DNA from: CAIWHR01 sp963717695
GTDB lineage: Bacteria > Pseudomonadota > Gammaproteobacteria > Burkholderiales > Casimicrobiaceae
DNA length: 64,000 bases
Assembly: GCA_963717695.1 (NCBI GenBank)
Contig: CAVQWR010000004.1
Coordinates: 124,001 to 188,000 of the forward strand
Reading direction: 5' to 3'
A program made the position numbers and the translations under genes. Positions 39,069 to 48,199 of the stretch are shown here, in pieces. A model generated the notes under the pieces. That model was given only the letters and a program-made list of their open reading frames with translations. It did no database searches and was not told where the DNA came from. Positions within the stretch are counted from its first letter, which is position 1; each line of letters opens with the position of its first letter.

Positions 39069-39548
39069 TCAGAACGGGTGGTGCCAGCCGGTCGCCATGA
39101 AGAACAGCATCGGCATAGACAGCATGGTGTTCGTGCGGGACGCGAGGAACGCGGCGCGGCGCGCCTTCGCCTTTTCCTCGTCGGTGGCGGGCTTGAGGCC
39201 CAGGATCTTCTTCTGGTTGGGCCAGATGATGCCCCAGACGTTGAGCAGCATGATCGTCCCGAGCCACGCCCCCATGCCGATGCCGGCGTATCCCTTCGAC
39301 AGCGTGAAGGCGGGCACGAAATACGCGCCCAGCAGTGTTGCGCCCGCAAGCCACGTCACCACCGCGGACCAGCGGAAGAAGAAGAGTGCGCGCGGCGCCA
39401 CATGCTTCGTAATTCCGGCGGCCGTGCCGTCCGCGGTCGCGGCCTTCATCGCGTCCGCCTGGACGAAGTTGAAGTAGTACAGCAGGCCGATCCACATCAC
39501 GCCGGCGAGAAAGTGCAGCCACCGGGCCAGTGCAGGAACCAGTTCCAT
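39069..39548 (-). CDS. PuuD-like (DUF989 type) membrane protein, short form
   Basis: This is a 159-residue membrane protein with four hydrophobic segments. LARWLHFLAGVMWIGLLYYFNFVQ at the N-terminus and the histidines in RWLHF and TKHVAPRALFFFRW recall the membrane domain of urate hydroxylase PuuD. Full PuuD proteins are about 400 residues with more helices and a cytochrome c domain, both absent here. The biochemical role is therefore uncertain. It is preceded on the same strand by a 31-residue membrane protein gene 16 bases upstream. Confidence 0.72.
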   Translation of the reverse strand: MELVPALARWLHFLAGVMWIGLLYYFNFVQADAMKAATADGTAAGITKHVAPRALFFFRWSAVVTWLAGATLLGAYFVPAFTLSKGYAGIGMGAWLGTIMLLNVWGIIWPNQKKILGLKPATDEEKAKARRAAFLASRTNTMLSMPMLFFMATGWHHPF

Positions 39549-39564
39549 GATCGTCGCGCTCCGG

Positions 39565-39660
39565 TCAGTTGAGAAAATTCTTGACTATTTCGTACAGGAT
39601 AACGGTCAGGACCAGGCCGGAAATGACCGTGCCCCAGAGCGAATCGAGCGGATTTTTCAT
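39565..39660 (-). CDS. 31-residue single-helix membrane protein
   Basis: This is a complete tiny gene: GGGAGGA ribosome site eight bases before the ATG at 39660, 31 codons and a TGA at 39565. The protein starts MKNPLDSLWGTV, continues as one hydrophobic helix (ISGLVLTVILYEIV) and ends KNFLN, the layout of a bacterial membrane microprotein. It is directly followed by the PuuD-like membrane protein gene, with which it is probably cotranscribed. No family is recognised. An unusual nested palindrome lies just upstream of its ribosome site. Confidence 0.72.
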   Translation of the reverse strand: MKNPLDSLWGTVISGLVLTVILYEIVKNFLN

Positions 39661-39672
39661 GCGCGTCCTCCC

Positions 39673-39708
39673 AATGAACGGTCGATCGACCGAGCAGCGT
39701 TCATTCTA
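39673..39708 (-). promoter_or_regulatory. Nested palindrome overlapping a -10, candidate repressor operator
   Basis: On the minus strand TAGAAT (39703-39708) overlaps an inverted repeat with 8-bp arms AATGAACG / CGTTCATT (39698-39705 and 39673-39680). Between and overlapping these lies a perfect 14-bp palindrome CGGTCGATCGACCG (39679-39692). The layout, a two-fold symmetric site between -10 and ribosome site, resembles TetR-family operators. No regulator gene is adjacent. Confidence 0.5.
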
Positions 39709-39876
39709 GCAAGCCGCCCGGCCGATTCGTGCGGCAACCTGGCGTCCGCTTGATCCCCGGGGAGCGCAGGCCGATAATCGCCAGTCCACCGTGCCGCGTC
39801 GACAACGGGCGCCCTGCCGCGTTCGCCCGCGAATTCCGCGGCGCAAGGCACGAAGTTCGCGTTGACGATCGAATTG

Positions 39877-41139
39877 ATGGCGCTGTTCCAGAAACCACCC
39901 GCGAAAAAGCCCCCACCCGCCAAGGCGCGCGACGTCGCGCCCCTGGAATTCGAGGCGCCCGCGCCCGGGCCGAGGGCGGTGCCGGCGCCGACGGCGCGGG
40001 ACGTGGCCGCACGCGCCGCGGGCGAGTCCGCGAATACCCGGCCGCGGGTCGATCCGGCAGCCGACATCGTCACGGGTGCAAGCCTTATGGAGTGGGCGCC
40101 GGCCCAGCAGGCGTTCGAGGTCGGACAGGCGAATCCCGGCCTCTGCTCGGTGCTGGAGAATGCCGCGCTGCTCTACGCGAGCGGCCAGGCGCCCAAGGCG
40201 AGGGCGATCCTCGATCAGGGCATCAAGGCCGACGACGACGCGAAGCAGTCGGCGCTCGCGTGGCTCGCGCTGTTCGACCTGCTGCAGCGGGCCGGCGACC
40301 GCACGGCATTCGATGCGCTGGCGCTGCAGTACGTCGTCCAGTTCGAGCGATCGGCGCCTCCTTGGGAAGTCTCGTCCACGCCGCAGCCCGGGCCCCGCGT
40401 GCCGTCCGGCGGCCACGTGAACCTCACCGGCAAGCTGACGGCCGCGACGGCGGCGCAGCTCGAGCCGCTCCGCCGGGCGATGGCGAAGTCGCTTCCCGGA
40501 ACGCGCCTCGACGCGATGTCGGTCACCGGGTTCGACGACGACGGGGCCAGGCTGCTGGCGCAGGCGCTCGGCGACGCGCGGCGGCAGAAGTTCCCGCTGC
40601 AGCTGCAGCGGATGGAAAAGCTCGCCCCGCCGCTCGATGTCGCGGTGAAGCGGGGTGTGGAAGGCGGCGAGGGTGCGTGGCTCCTGTCACTCGAGCTCCT
40701 GCAATGGACGAACGACCGGGCGCGCTTCGAGGATCGTGCCGTCGAGTTCGCGGTCGCGTTCGAAATGTCGCCGCCCTCGTGGGAGCCCCCGCCGCTGCCC
40801 AAGGAGGCGCCGGCAAAGTCGGCCGCCGCCGACGAGCCGCCCGCCGAGGATCGCGAGGTGGTCGGCGGGACGCTGGTCTGGTCGGGTCTCATGACCGGCG
40901 CCGCGCCGCCGCAGCTCGGGAAGCTCGCCGTCTACGCCCAGGAGCATCCGGTGTGTGCGGTCGACATGACCGCGGTCGACCGGGTCGATTTCGTCTGTGC
41001 CGGAGCGCTGCTCAACCTCATTGCCCGCATCGAAACCCAGCGAAAGTCGGTGCAGATCATCGGCGCCACGCCGATCATCCGGGCGATGTTGCTGCTCATC
41101 GGCATTTCGCCCCGGCACTTCGTCAAGAAGCGAGAATAG
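39877..41139 (+). CDS. Duplicated helical-plus-STAS domain protein
   Basis: This is a protein of about 420 residues with a basic, proline-rich N-terminus (KKPPPAKA). It then has two copies of a two-part module. Helical part 1 is at residues 124-165 (AWLALFDLLQRAGDRTAF...FERSAPPWE) and part 2 at 265-305 (AWLLSLELLQWTNDRARF...FEMSPPSWE). Each is followed by a STAS-like domain, at about 177-262 and 327-415; the last contains the typical DMTAVDRVDFVCAGALLNL. STAS domains act as anti-sigma antagonists or sensory scaffolds. The ATG at 39877 was preferred to a TTG at 39862. The gene lies 141 bases upstream of hslV. Confidence 0.78.
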   Translation: MALFQKPPAKKPPPAKARDVAPLEFEAPAPGPRAVPAPTARDVAARAAGESANTRPRVDPAADIVTGASLMEWAPAQQAFEVGQANPGLCSVLENAALLYASGQAPKARAILDQGIKADDDAKQSALAWLALFDLLQRAGDRTAFDALALQYVVQFERSAPPWEVSSTPQPGPRVPSGGHVNLTGKLTAATAAQLEPLRRAMAKSLPGTRLDAMSVTGFDDDGARLLAQALGDARRQKFPLQLQRMEKLAPPLDVAVKRGVEGGEGAWLLSLELLQWTNDRARFEDRAVEFAVAFEMSPPSWEPPPLPKEAPAKSAAADEPPAEDREVVGGTLVWSGLMTGAAPPQLGKLAVYAQEHPVCAVDMTAVDRVDFVCAGALLNLIARIETQRKSVQIIGATPIIRAMLLLIGISPRHFVKKRE

Positions 41140-41280
41140 CCGCGACATGCGATCCGACGGGGCGGAGCCCCGGCTATGCGCGGGAGCGGTGCTTCCCGCC
41201 GCCGCACCCGGCCACGCCCCGCGGCGCCGCTAACCCGGAACGGCAACTATTGGCGCGCGGCGTCCCGCGCGGACAGGTCC

Positions 41281-41827
41281 ATGGAAATCTTTCACGGCAC
41301 GACGATTCTTTCGGTGCGGCGCGACGGCGAGGTCGCGCTGGGCGGCGACGGCCAGGTCACGCTCGGCAACGTCGTCATCAAGGCGACGGCGCGCAAGGTG
41401 CGGCGAATCCACAACGACCGCGTCCTCGCCGGGTTCGCCGGCGCGACCGCGGACGCGTTCACGCTGTTCGAGCGCTTCGAGGCGAAGCTCGACAAGCACC
41501 AGGGACATCTGACGCGCGCTGCGGTCGAACTCGCCAAGGACTGGCGTTCGGACCGCATCCTGCGGCGGCTGGAGGCGATGCTGGCGGTGGCCGATCGCAC
41601 GGCCTCGCTGGTGATCACGGGGACCGGCGACGTGCTGGAGCCCGAATTCGGCATCGTCGCGATCGGCTCGGGCGGGCCCTACGCGCAGGCGGCGGCACGG
41701 GCCTTGCTGGAGAACACCGACATTGTCCGCCGACGGAGATCGTCAAGCGGTCGCTCGCCATCGCCGGCGACCTTTGCATCTACACGAACCAGAACCACGT
41801 CATCGAAGACGCTCGCACGCGAAATGA
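41281..41827 (+). CDS. hslV: ATP-dependent protease subunit HslV (frameshifted)
   Basis: This is the threonine peptidase ring of HslUV. FHGTTILSVRR holds the mature N-terminal threonine, and GDGQVTLG, VLAGFAGATADAFTLFERFE and IGSGGPYAQAAARALL are signature segments. One extra base near 41735 shifts the frame before SPTEIVKRSLAIAGDLCIYTNQNHVIE, and a second change very near the end is needed to reach the TGA at 41827, which overlaps the next ATG. The partner hslU is 9 kb away on the other strand. Confidence 0.92.
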
Positions 41828-43037
41828 GCACCACCGAACGCCGAATTCGACGTCGCCATTGCCGGCGCCGGGCTGGTCGGGCTCTCGCCTCGCCGGCGCC
41901 CTGGCGGACGCGCGGGCTCGCGCGTCGCGCTGGTCGACCGCGCGCCGCTGGAGCTGCGCCGACGCTCGGCCTGCCGACGACGACTGGGACACGCGGGTCT
42001 ATGCGATCAGCCCGGGCAGCGCGGCGTTCCTGCGCTCCCTGGGCGCGTGGCAGACGCTGCCCGCCGAGCGCGTCGGCCCCGTCGAGACGATGCGCGTCGA
42101 GGGCGACGACGGCGCCGTCGCTCGATTTTCGGCCTACGAGCTGGGCGAGCGCGCGCTCGCCTGGATCGTCGAGGAGCGGGCCTTGCGCGAGGCGCTGCGT
42201 GCAAGCTGGTCGCGCGACCGGCGTCGCCGTCCATCGCGCCGCGCGGACTCGCCTCGATCGGCTTCACGGCGGAACGCGCGCGACGCTTCGCTTCGACGAC
42301 GGCGGCGGACTCTGCCGGCGCGGCTCGTCGTCGGCGCCGACGGCGCTGCGCTCGTGGGTCCGCGCGAGCGCCGGGATCGTCGCCGTGCCGCAGGCCGTAC
42401 GGCCAGACCGCGGTCGTCGCCAATTTCGCCTGCGAGCGCGCGCATCACGGGCAGGCGCGCCAGTGGTTCCGCGACGACGGCGGCGATGCTGGCGTGGCTG
42501 CCGCTGCCCGGGCCGGCGCGATGTCGATCGTCTGGTCGGCGCCGGATGCGCTGGCGGCCGAGCTCAGCGCGCTCGCGCCGCGACGCGCTGGCGCGCGCGC
42601 GTCGCGGCGGCCGGCGGCCACGCGCTCGGCGCGTTCACATGCATCACACCGGCGGCGAGCGTTTCCGCTGCCGTTCCTGCGGCTGCCGGCGGTCGTCGCG
42701 CATCGGCTGGCGCTCGTCGGCGACGCCGCGCACGGCGTGCATCCGCTGGCGGGCCAGGGCGTGAACCTGGGATTCGGCGACGTCGAGGCGCTGGCCGCGA
42801 TCCTGCGCGAGCGCGGTCCCGTCGACGACGCCGGCGCGCCGCATGCTGCTCGAGCGCTATGCGCGTCGCCGCGCCGGACCCGTGCTGCGCGATGCAGACC
42901 GTCACCGACGCGCTCGCGCGTCTGTTCGGCCGTCCGCATGCCGCTGGGCGCGCACCGCTGCGCAATCTCGGCATGTCGGCCGTCGACCGCACTGCCCTTC
43001 GCTCAAGCGGCTGCTGGCGCAACCCGCGCTGCGTTAA
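41824..43037 (+). pseudogene. ubiH: UbiH/UbiF family FAD-dependent hydroxylase, heavily frameshifted
   Basis: This is a flavin monooxygenase of ubiquinone biosynthesis, about 400 residues when the pieces are joined. The dinucleotide motif FDVAIAGAGLVGLSLAGAL starts it; DTRVYAISPGSAAFLRSLGAW is family-specific. GDAAHGVHPLAGQGVNLGFGDVEAL is the FAD-binding GD motif. At least eight frame changes are needed, spread from 41840 to 43010, yet nearly all expected sequence is present. Assembly error is the likeliest cause. Which ring position it hydroxylates cannot be told. Its ATG overlaps the hslV stop, and dsbC follows. Confidence 0.83.
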
Positions 43038-43070
43038 ACTGTCCAAACTTGCCTTCCCATGGAGAACACC

Positions 43071-43927
43071 ATGATCCACGCCGACATCCCGATTCCTGCG
43101 CACGCAGCTGCCGCTGCCGCCATCGTCGCGCTGTTCGCCGGCACAGCTGCCGCCGCAGGCGCACCCGCCGCTGCGGCCCCCGCCGCAGCGCCGGCCGCCG
43201 CAGCGACGGCCGCGCCGCTGACCGGCGAGGCACTCGCCGTCAAGAAGCTGGTCGAGCAGAGCTTCCCGTCGGCCGGCGTGCGCGGCGTCGTCAAGAGCCC
43301 GTACTTCGGCCTCTACGAAGTGCAGTCGGACGATCAGCTCCTCTACACCGACGCCAAGGTCAACTACGTGATGGTGGGCTCGATCTACGACGCCAACACC
43401 AAGCAGAACCTGACCGAGGCGCGGCTGCGCAAGCTGAACCGCGTCGCCTTCGACGCGCTGCCGCTCGACCTCGCGTTCAAGCGCGTCAAGGGCAACGGCG
43501 CGCGCAAGCTCGCGATCTTCTCCGATGCCGACTGCCCGTTCTGCGCGAAGCTCGAGAACGAGCTGAAGAGCGTCGACAACGTGACGATCTACACGTTCCT
43601 GTTCCCGATCGACCAGCTGCACCCGGACTCGGCGCGCAAGTCGAAGATGATCTGGTGCTCGCCGGACCGCGCGAAGGCGTGGGACGAGTTCTTCGCGTCG
43701 GGCAAGCTGCCCGACAACAAGGGCGACTGCGACAACCCGGTGGCCGCGACCAACGCGCTCGGCCAGAAGCTCCGGGTGTCACGCCACGCCGACGCTGTCT
43801 TCGCCGACGGCGCGATCGTGCCGGGCGCGATTCCGCCCGCGCAGCTCGAGTCCGAGTTCAACGGCCGGAGGCCGAGGCGACGCCAGCGGCGACGCCAGCG
43901 GCGAAGCCCGTCGCGGCGAAGAAGTAA
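43071..43927 (+). CDS. dsbC: Thiol:disulfide interchange protein DsbC
   Basis: This is a periplasmic disulfide isomerase. It has a signal peptide, an Ala/Pro-rich linker, the DsbC dimerisation domain (VKSPYFGLYEVQSDDQLLYTD), then a thioredoxin domain with the active site DADCPFCAKLENEL. A second structural pair lies in IWCSPDRAKAW and KGDCDNP. The ATG at 43071 has a GGAGAA ribosome site, while the one at 43059 has none. A frame change near 43865 alters the low-complexity tail (AEATPAATPAAKPVAAKK), outside the fold. It would be kept reduced by the DsbD encoded at 23 kb. Confidence 0.92.
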
Positions 43928-43969
43928 CCGCTGCCCGCGACGGCGCGATCTCGCCGAAAGGACGCAGCG

Positions 43970-45044
43970 ATGGCGATCATCGATTTCCTCAAGAAACAGT
44001 TCATCGACATCATCGAGTGGACGGACGACTCGCGCGACACGCTGTCGTTCCGCTTTCCCGACGAGGACAAGGAAATCAAGAACGGCGCGCAGCTCATCGT
44101 GCGCGAATCGCAGGTCGCGCAGTTCGTCTACCTCGGCCAGTTCGGCGACACGTTCGGCCCGGGCAAGTACACGCTGACGACCGACAACATCCCGATCCTG
44201 TCCGACCTCAAGGGCTGGAAGTACGGGTTCGAGAGCCCGTTCAAGGCCGACGTCTACTACGTCGTCACGCGCGCTGTTCACCGGCAACAAGTGGGGCACG
44301 GCCAACCCGGTGATGATGCGCGACGCCGACTTCGGCATCGTGCGGCTGCGCGCGTACGGCACCTACGATTTCCGCGTCGTCGACGTCGAAGAAGTTCCTG
44401 AAGGAAGTCGCCGGCACCGACGATCATTTCCGCCTCGACGAATTCAACGACACGATGCGCTCGCGCATCGTCAGCGTGTTCTCGCGATGCGCTGGCCAGC
44501 GCGAAGATCCCGGCGCTCGACGTCGCCGCGCGCTACACCGAGCTCGGCGAGGCGCTGCTGCCGCTCATCAATCCGGTGATCGGCGAGAAGTACGGCCTCG
44601 AGATGACGAGCTTCATCGTCGAGAACGTCTCGGTGCCGCCGGAGGTCGAGCAGGCGATCGACAAGCGCTCGAGCATGGCGGCGGTCGGCAACCTCAACGA
44701 CTACGTCAAGTTCCAGATGGCGCAGGGCATGGAGAAGGGCGGCAACGGCGGCGTCGGCGGCATCGGCGCCGAGATGGCCGTGGGCATGGCGATGGCGCAG
44801 CAGATGATGAACCAGACCGGCGGCATCATGGCGCAGGGCACGCCCGGGCATCGCCGCGCCGGCGGCCGCGCCGGCGGCGCGGCAGCGCCGGAGCTCCTGA
44901 CGCCCGGCGCAGGTCGCGCAGGCGCTCGGCGTGGCCGAGGCGGACGTGATGTCGAGCCTCGAGTCGGGCGACCTCAAGGGCAAGAAGATCGGCACGCAGT
45001 GGCGCGTGACGCGCGCCGCGGTCGATGCCTTCCTGAAATCATGA
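43970..45044 (+). pseudogene. SPFH domain protein with C-terminal excisionase-like helix-turn-helix (YdjI type), frameshifted
   Basis: This is a protein of about 355 residues when joined. MAIIDFLKKQFIDIIEW and ESQVAQFVYLGQFGDTFGPGKYTL are the hallmarks of the bacterial SPFH or virion-core-like family. A helical stretch (VENVSVPPEVEQAIDKRSS) follows, then a Gly/Met-rich segment, and finally PAQVAQALGVAEADVMSSLESGDLKGKKIGTQWRV, an excisionase/MerR-like winged helix motif. Frame changes lie near 44270, 44390, 44490, 44850 and 44920. The B. subtilis homologue YdjI acts with zinc-ribbon proteins and PspA at stressed membranes; the role here is inferred from that. Its stop overlaps the next ATG (ATGA). 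Confidence 0.78.
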
Positions 45045-45481
45045 GCACGTTCGTGCGCAGTCTCCGCGCAGCCGCCGCCGTGCTGCTCGTCGTCGCGTGT
45101 GCGATGTCCGCGCTGCCTGCGGCCGCTCAGGACCCGCGCGCGGGAGTCGCCCAATCGGCGGCGCGTGCATGGCTCGAGCTCGTCGACAGGGGCGACGCCG
45201 ACGCGAGCTGGAACGCGTCCGGCGCCAAGTTCAGGGAGGCTTACCCGCTCGGCAAGTGGCGCGAGGCGCTGGCGCTCTACAGGAAGCCGATGGGGACCTT
45301 CGAGTCGCGCACGGCGGTCGCGACGACGTTCAACAAGGACGTGCCGAACCTCCCGCCCGGCGACTACGCGAACGTCCAGTTCCGCACCAATTTCTCGAAC
45401 AAGGTCGACGCGCACGAAGCGGTGTCGCTGGAGCGCGGCGCCGACGGCACCTGGCTCGTCATCGGCTACGCGCTGAACTGA
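45041..45481 (+). CDS. DUF4019 domain exported protein
   Basis: This is a 146-residue secreted protein with a signal peptide ending SALPAAAQ. The mature part, AARAWLELVDRGDADASWNAS...FREAYPLGKW...YRKPMGTFESR, matches DUF4019, an NTF2-like small domain of unknown function. It overlaps the SPFH gene by four bases and is followed by the zinc-ribbon gene after 19 bases, so the three probably form one transcript. Confidence 0.85.
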   Translation: MSTFVRSLRAAAAVLLVVACAMSALPAAAQDPRAGVAQSAARAWLELVDRGDADASWNASGAKFREAYPLGKWREALALYRKPMGTFESRTAVATTFNKDVPNLPPGDYANVQFRTNFSNKVDAHEAVSLERGADGTWLVIGYALN

Positions 45482-45500
45482 CGCGGGAGCGCGGCGCCCG

Positions 45501-46592
45501 ATGGCCGAGACGGTAGCGCTGTCGAAGTTCGCCTGCCCGTCCTGCGGCGGCGAGGCCGTCTGGAATCCCGCGAAGCAGAAGCTCGTCTGCCCGTTCTGCG
45601 GCACCGAATCGCCGGCGAAGCTCGACGCCGACGGCGCCGTCGCGAGCACGATCTCGTCGCCGCGCTGCGCGGGATCGGCGACGAGGCGCGCGGCTGGCAG
45701 GCCGACAAGCGCCAGGTCAAGTGCCAGAGCTGCAACGCGATCTCCGTGCTCGATCCGAAGCGGCAGGCGCAGAACTGCGAGTTCTGCGGCTCGGCGCAGC
45801 TCGTGCCGTACACCGAATCCAAGCCCGCATTCCGGCCCGAAAGCGTGCTGCCGTTCACCGTGAGCGAGACCGGCGCGCGCGACGGCATCCGCGCGTGGTA
45901 CGGCAAGCTGTGGCTCGCGCCGTCGGCGCTGAAGCGGCGCGCGCTGACCGACACGGTGCGCGGCATGTACCTGCCGTACTGGACGTTCGACGCGCACGTC
46001 GACGCCGCCTGGACCGCCGAGGCGGGCCATTATTACTACACGACCGAGACGTACAGCGAAGGCGGGCAGACCCGCACGCGCCAGGTTCAGCACGTGCGCT
46101 GGGAGCCCGCCGCCGGGCGACTGCAGCACGATTTCGACGACGATCTCGTCTGCGCGTCGGTCGGAGTGCACCCGGAGCTGCTGCGCGGCATCGAGCCGTT
46201 CCCGACCCAGGCGCTGAAGCCCTACGATGCGGGCTTCGTCGCCGGATGGATCGTCGAGCGCTACCAGATCGACCTCGTCGCCGCCGCGCAGCGCGCCGCG
46301 CGACGCGATGGACGCGAAGGTCCGCGCGATGTGCGGGCAGCAGGTTCCGGGCGACACGTTCCGCAACCTCGTCGTGCGCGCCGACTATTCGGCGCAGACG
46401 TTCAAGCACATCCTCGCGCCCGTGTGGTTCCTGTCCTACCACTACGGCTCACGCGCGTTCCAGTGCGTGATGAACGGCGTGACCGGCACGATCCGCGGCG
46501 AATATCCGAAGAGCCCGTGGAAGGTCGCGCTGCTGGTGCTCGCGATTCTCGTCGTCGTCGTCATCGTGCTGTCGCTGGGCGGCCGGCATTGA
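45501..46592 (+). CDS. Double zinc-ribbon membrane protein (YdjG type), frameshifted
   Basis: This is a protein of about 362 residues. Two zinc ribbons lie at the N-terminus: CPSCGGE...CPFCGTE and CQSCNAI...CEFCGSA. Then comes a conserved domain (MYLPYWTFDAHVDAAWTAEAGHYYY, HILAPVWFLSYHYGSRAFQCVMNG) and a C-terminal transmembrane helix (VALLVLAILVVVVIVLSLGG). Frame changes near 45645 and 46300 need repair. It resembles B. subtilis YdjG/YdjH partners of the SPFH protein YdjI, consistent with its place beside an SPFH gene. The function is inferred to be membrane stress sensing or recruitment. Confidence 0.78.
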
Positions 46593-47431
46593 CTCCGGCG
46601 CTGCCGCGGCCCGAGGCGCACCCCGCGTTCGCGCCGCTCTCGCGCTGGCTCCGCCCGGATTGCTTCGCGCGTCCGCCGTCGGTCGCCGAGCTCGACGCGA
46701 CGGCGTGCGCGGCCGGCCTCCGTCGCGCCGGTGGCGCGCCCCTTCGCTTTGTCGCGGCGTCGGCGCGGCGCGAATCCGCGCTCGATTACGAGCGGCGCAT
46801 CGCGACGCGCGGCGAAATTGCCGTCCGCGCCGGCAGCCTGCACGACTTCTGCAATGCGCTCGCATGGCTCGCGTTCCCCCGAACGAAGGCCGCGCTCAAC
46901 GCGGTTCACGTCGCGTCGCGTCCGGCATCCGCCGCCGGCACGCGCTCGCGGCCGCGCGACGCGGCGACGCTGCTGGACGAGTCCGGCATGCTGGTCGCGT
47001 GCGCAGACACGACGCTGCTGCGGCAATGGGATGCGCGCGACTGGCGCACGGGTTTCGGCGACCTGCACGCGACGCCCACGGCGCCTCTGCGCGCCGTCGC
47101 GATCGGCCACGGGCTGCTCGCCAAATGCGTGCGCCCGTATCCCACCCTCACCGCGCATGCGCTCGTGCTCCCCGTGACGGCGTCACGGCTGCCTGCGGCT
47201 CCCGAGGCATTCGCGGCTGCGCTCGACGCGGCGGCCGCGCAGTGGATCGCGGACGCAGGCGCGGCGTGGTCGCCGGCGTCGCTGCGACCGCTTCCTCTCG
47301 CGGCGCTGCCTGGATGGGCTGGCGCCGCCTCCGGGACGCTTCGCTTCGACGACGCTTCGGTGTTTCGGCCGCGGCGTCCGCGGTCGTTGACGCAGCCGGC
47401 GCCGCCGGGCGGGCCAGTCGTGCTAGGCTGA
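46589..47431 (+). CDS. DUF3025 domain-containing protein
   Basis: This is a 280-residue cytosolic protein. YERRIATRGEIAVRAGSLHDFCNALAWLAFPRTKAALNAVH is the strong signature of DUF3025, present across beta- and gammaproteobacteria with no known function. LRAVAIGHGLLAKCVRPYPTLTAHALVLPV is also conserved. The start appears to be the TTG at 46589, overlapping the previous stop (TTGA), since the protein then begins MTPALPRPEAHPAF. Confidence 0.85.
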   Translation: MTPALPRPEAHPAFAPLSRWLRPDCFARPPSVAELDATACAAGLRRAGGAPLRFVAASARRESALDYERRIATRGEIAVRAGSLHDFCNALAWLAFPRTKAALNAVHVASRPASAAGTRSRPRDAATLLDESGMLVACADTTLLRQWDARDWRTGFGDLHATPTAPLRAVAIGHGLLAKCVRPYPTLTAHALVLPVTASRLPAAPEAFAAALDAAAAQWIADAGAAWSPASLRPLPLAALPGWAGAASGTLRFDDASVFRPRRPRSLTQPAPPGGPVVLG

Positions 47432-47464
47432 CGCGGTTTTCACAAAACGGCACGCAGGAAGCGC

Positions 47465-48199
47465 ATGCACGCTGTCATCATCACGGGTGTCTCGCGAGGG
47501 CTGGGGGAAGCCCTGGCGGCGGCGCTGCTCGAAAGCGGGGCGATGGTCGTCGGCGTCGGCCGCACGGCGAGCGCGAAGCTCGCAGGCGCACGATTCCGGC
47601 ATGTCCAGTGCGATCTCGGGGCTCCGGCGACGATCGCCGCGGCGCTCGCGCCAGCGCTGCGCACGCTCGCGGAGTCCAGCCCATCCGCCGTCACGCTCGT
47701 GAACAACGCCGCCGTGGCCACGCCCGTCGGCCTCATCGGACGCCTCGACGCGGCGGCGATCGAAGCCGCGTTCGCCACCAACATCGCCGCGCCGCTCGTT
47801 GTCGCCGACCTTTTCTGCCGCGCCTTTCCGGAATCCTCGCCGCCGCGCCGGATCGTCAATATTTCCTCCGGCGCCGCGCAGTCTGCAATCGCGGGCAGCG
47901 CCACGTATTGCATGTCGAAGGCCGCGCTCGAGATGCTGACCCGCGCGCTCGTCGCCGATCATGCGGCGACCGGTCTCGAGTGCATCACACTCCGCCCGGG
48001 GATCTTCGAGACCGGGATGCAGCAATTCATGCGCAGCCGGGACCCTGCGGAATTCCCCAGCGTCGGGCTCTTCCGCGGCTTCAAGGAAAACGGCCTCCTG
48101 AAGGACCCCGCCGAGGTGGCGACCGCCATCGTGCGCAGGATGATCGCCGCGCCGATCGAGAACGGCCGCACGTACACGCATGTCGATCTCGAGAGCTAG
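47465..48199 (+). CDS. Short-chain dehydrogenase/reductase (sepiapterin reductase-like)
   Basis: This is a 244-residue SDR with TGVSRGLGEAL as the nucleotide motif, LVNNAA, the catalytic serine in NISSGAA and YxxxK as YCMSKAAL. The TGVSRGLG loop and the length fit the sepiapterin reductase/benzil reductase group. The substrate is unknown. An AGGAAG ribosome site precedes the ATG. Its last 20 bases overlap the start chosen for the TctC gene. Confidence 0.85.
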   Translation: MHAVIITGVSRGLGEALAAALLESGAMVVGVGRTASAKLAGARFRHVQCDLGAPATIAAALAPALRTLAESSPSAVTLVNNAAVATPVGLIGRLDAAAIEAAFATNIAAPLVVADLFCRAFPESSPPRRIVNISSGAAQSAIAGSATYCMSKAALEMLTRALVADHAATGLECITLRPGIFETGMQQFMRSRDPAEFPSVGLFRGFKENGLLKDPAEVATAIVRRMIAAPIENGRTYTHVDLES

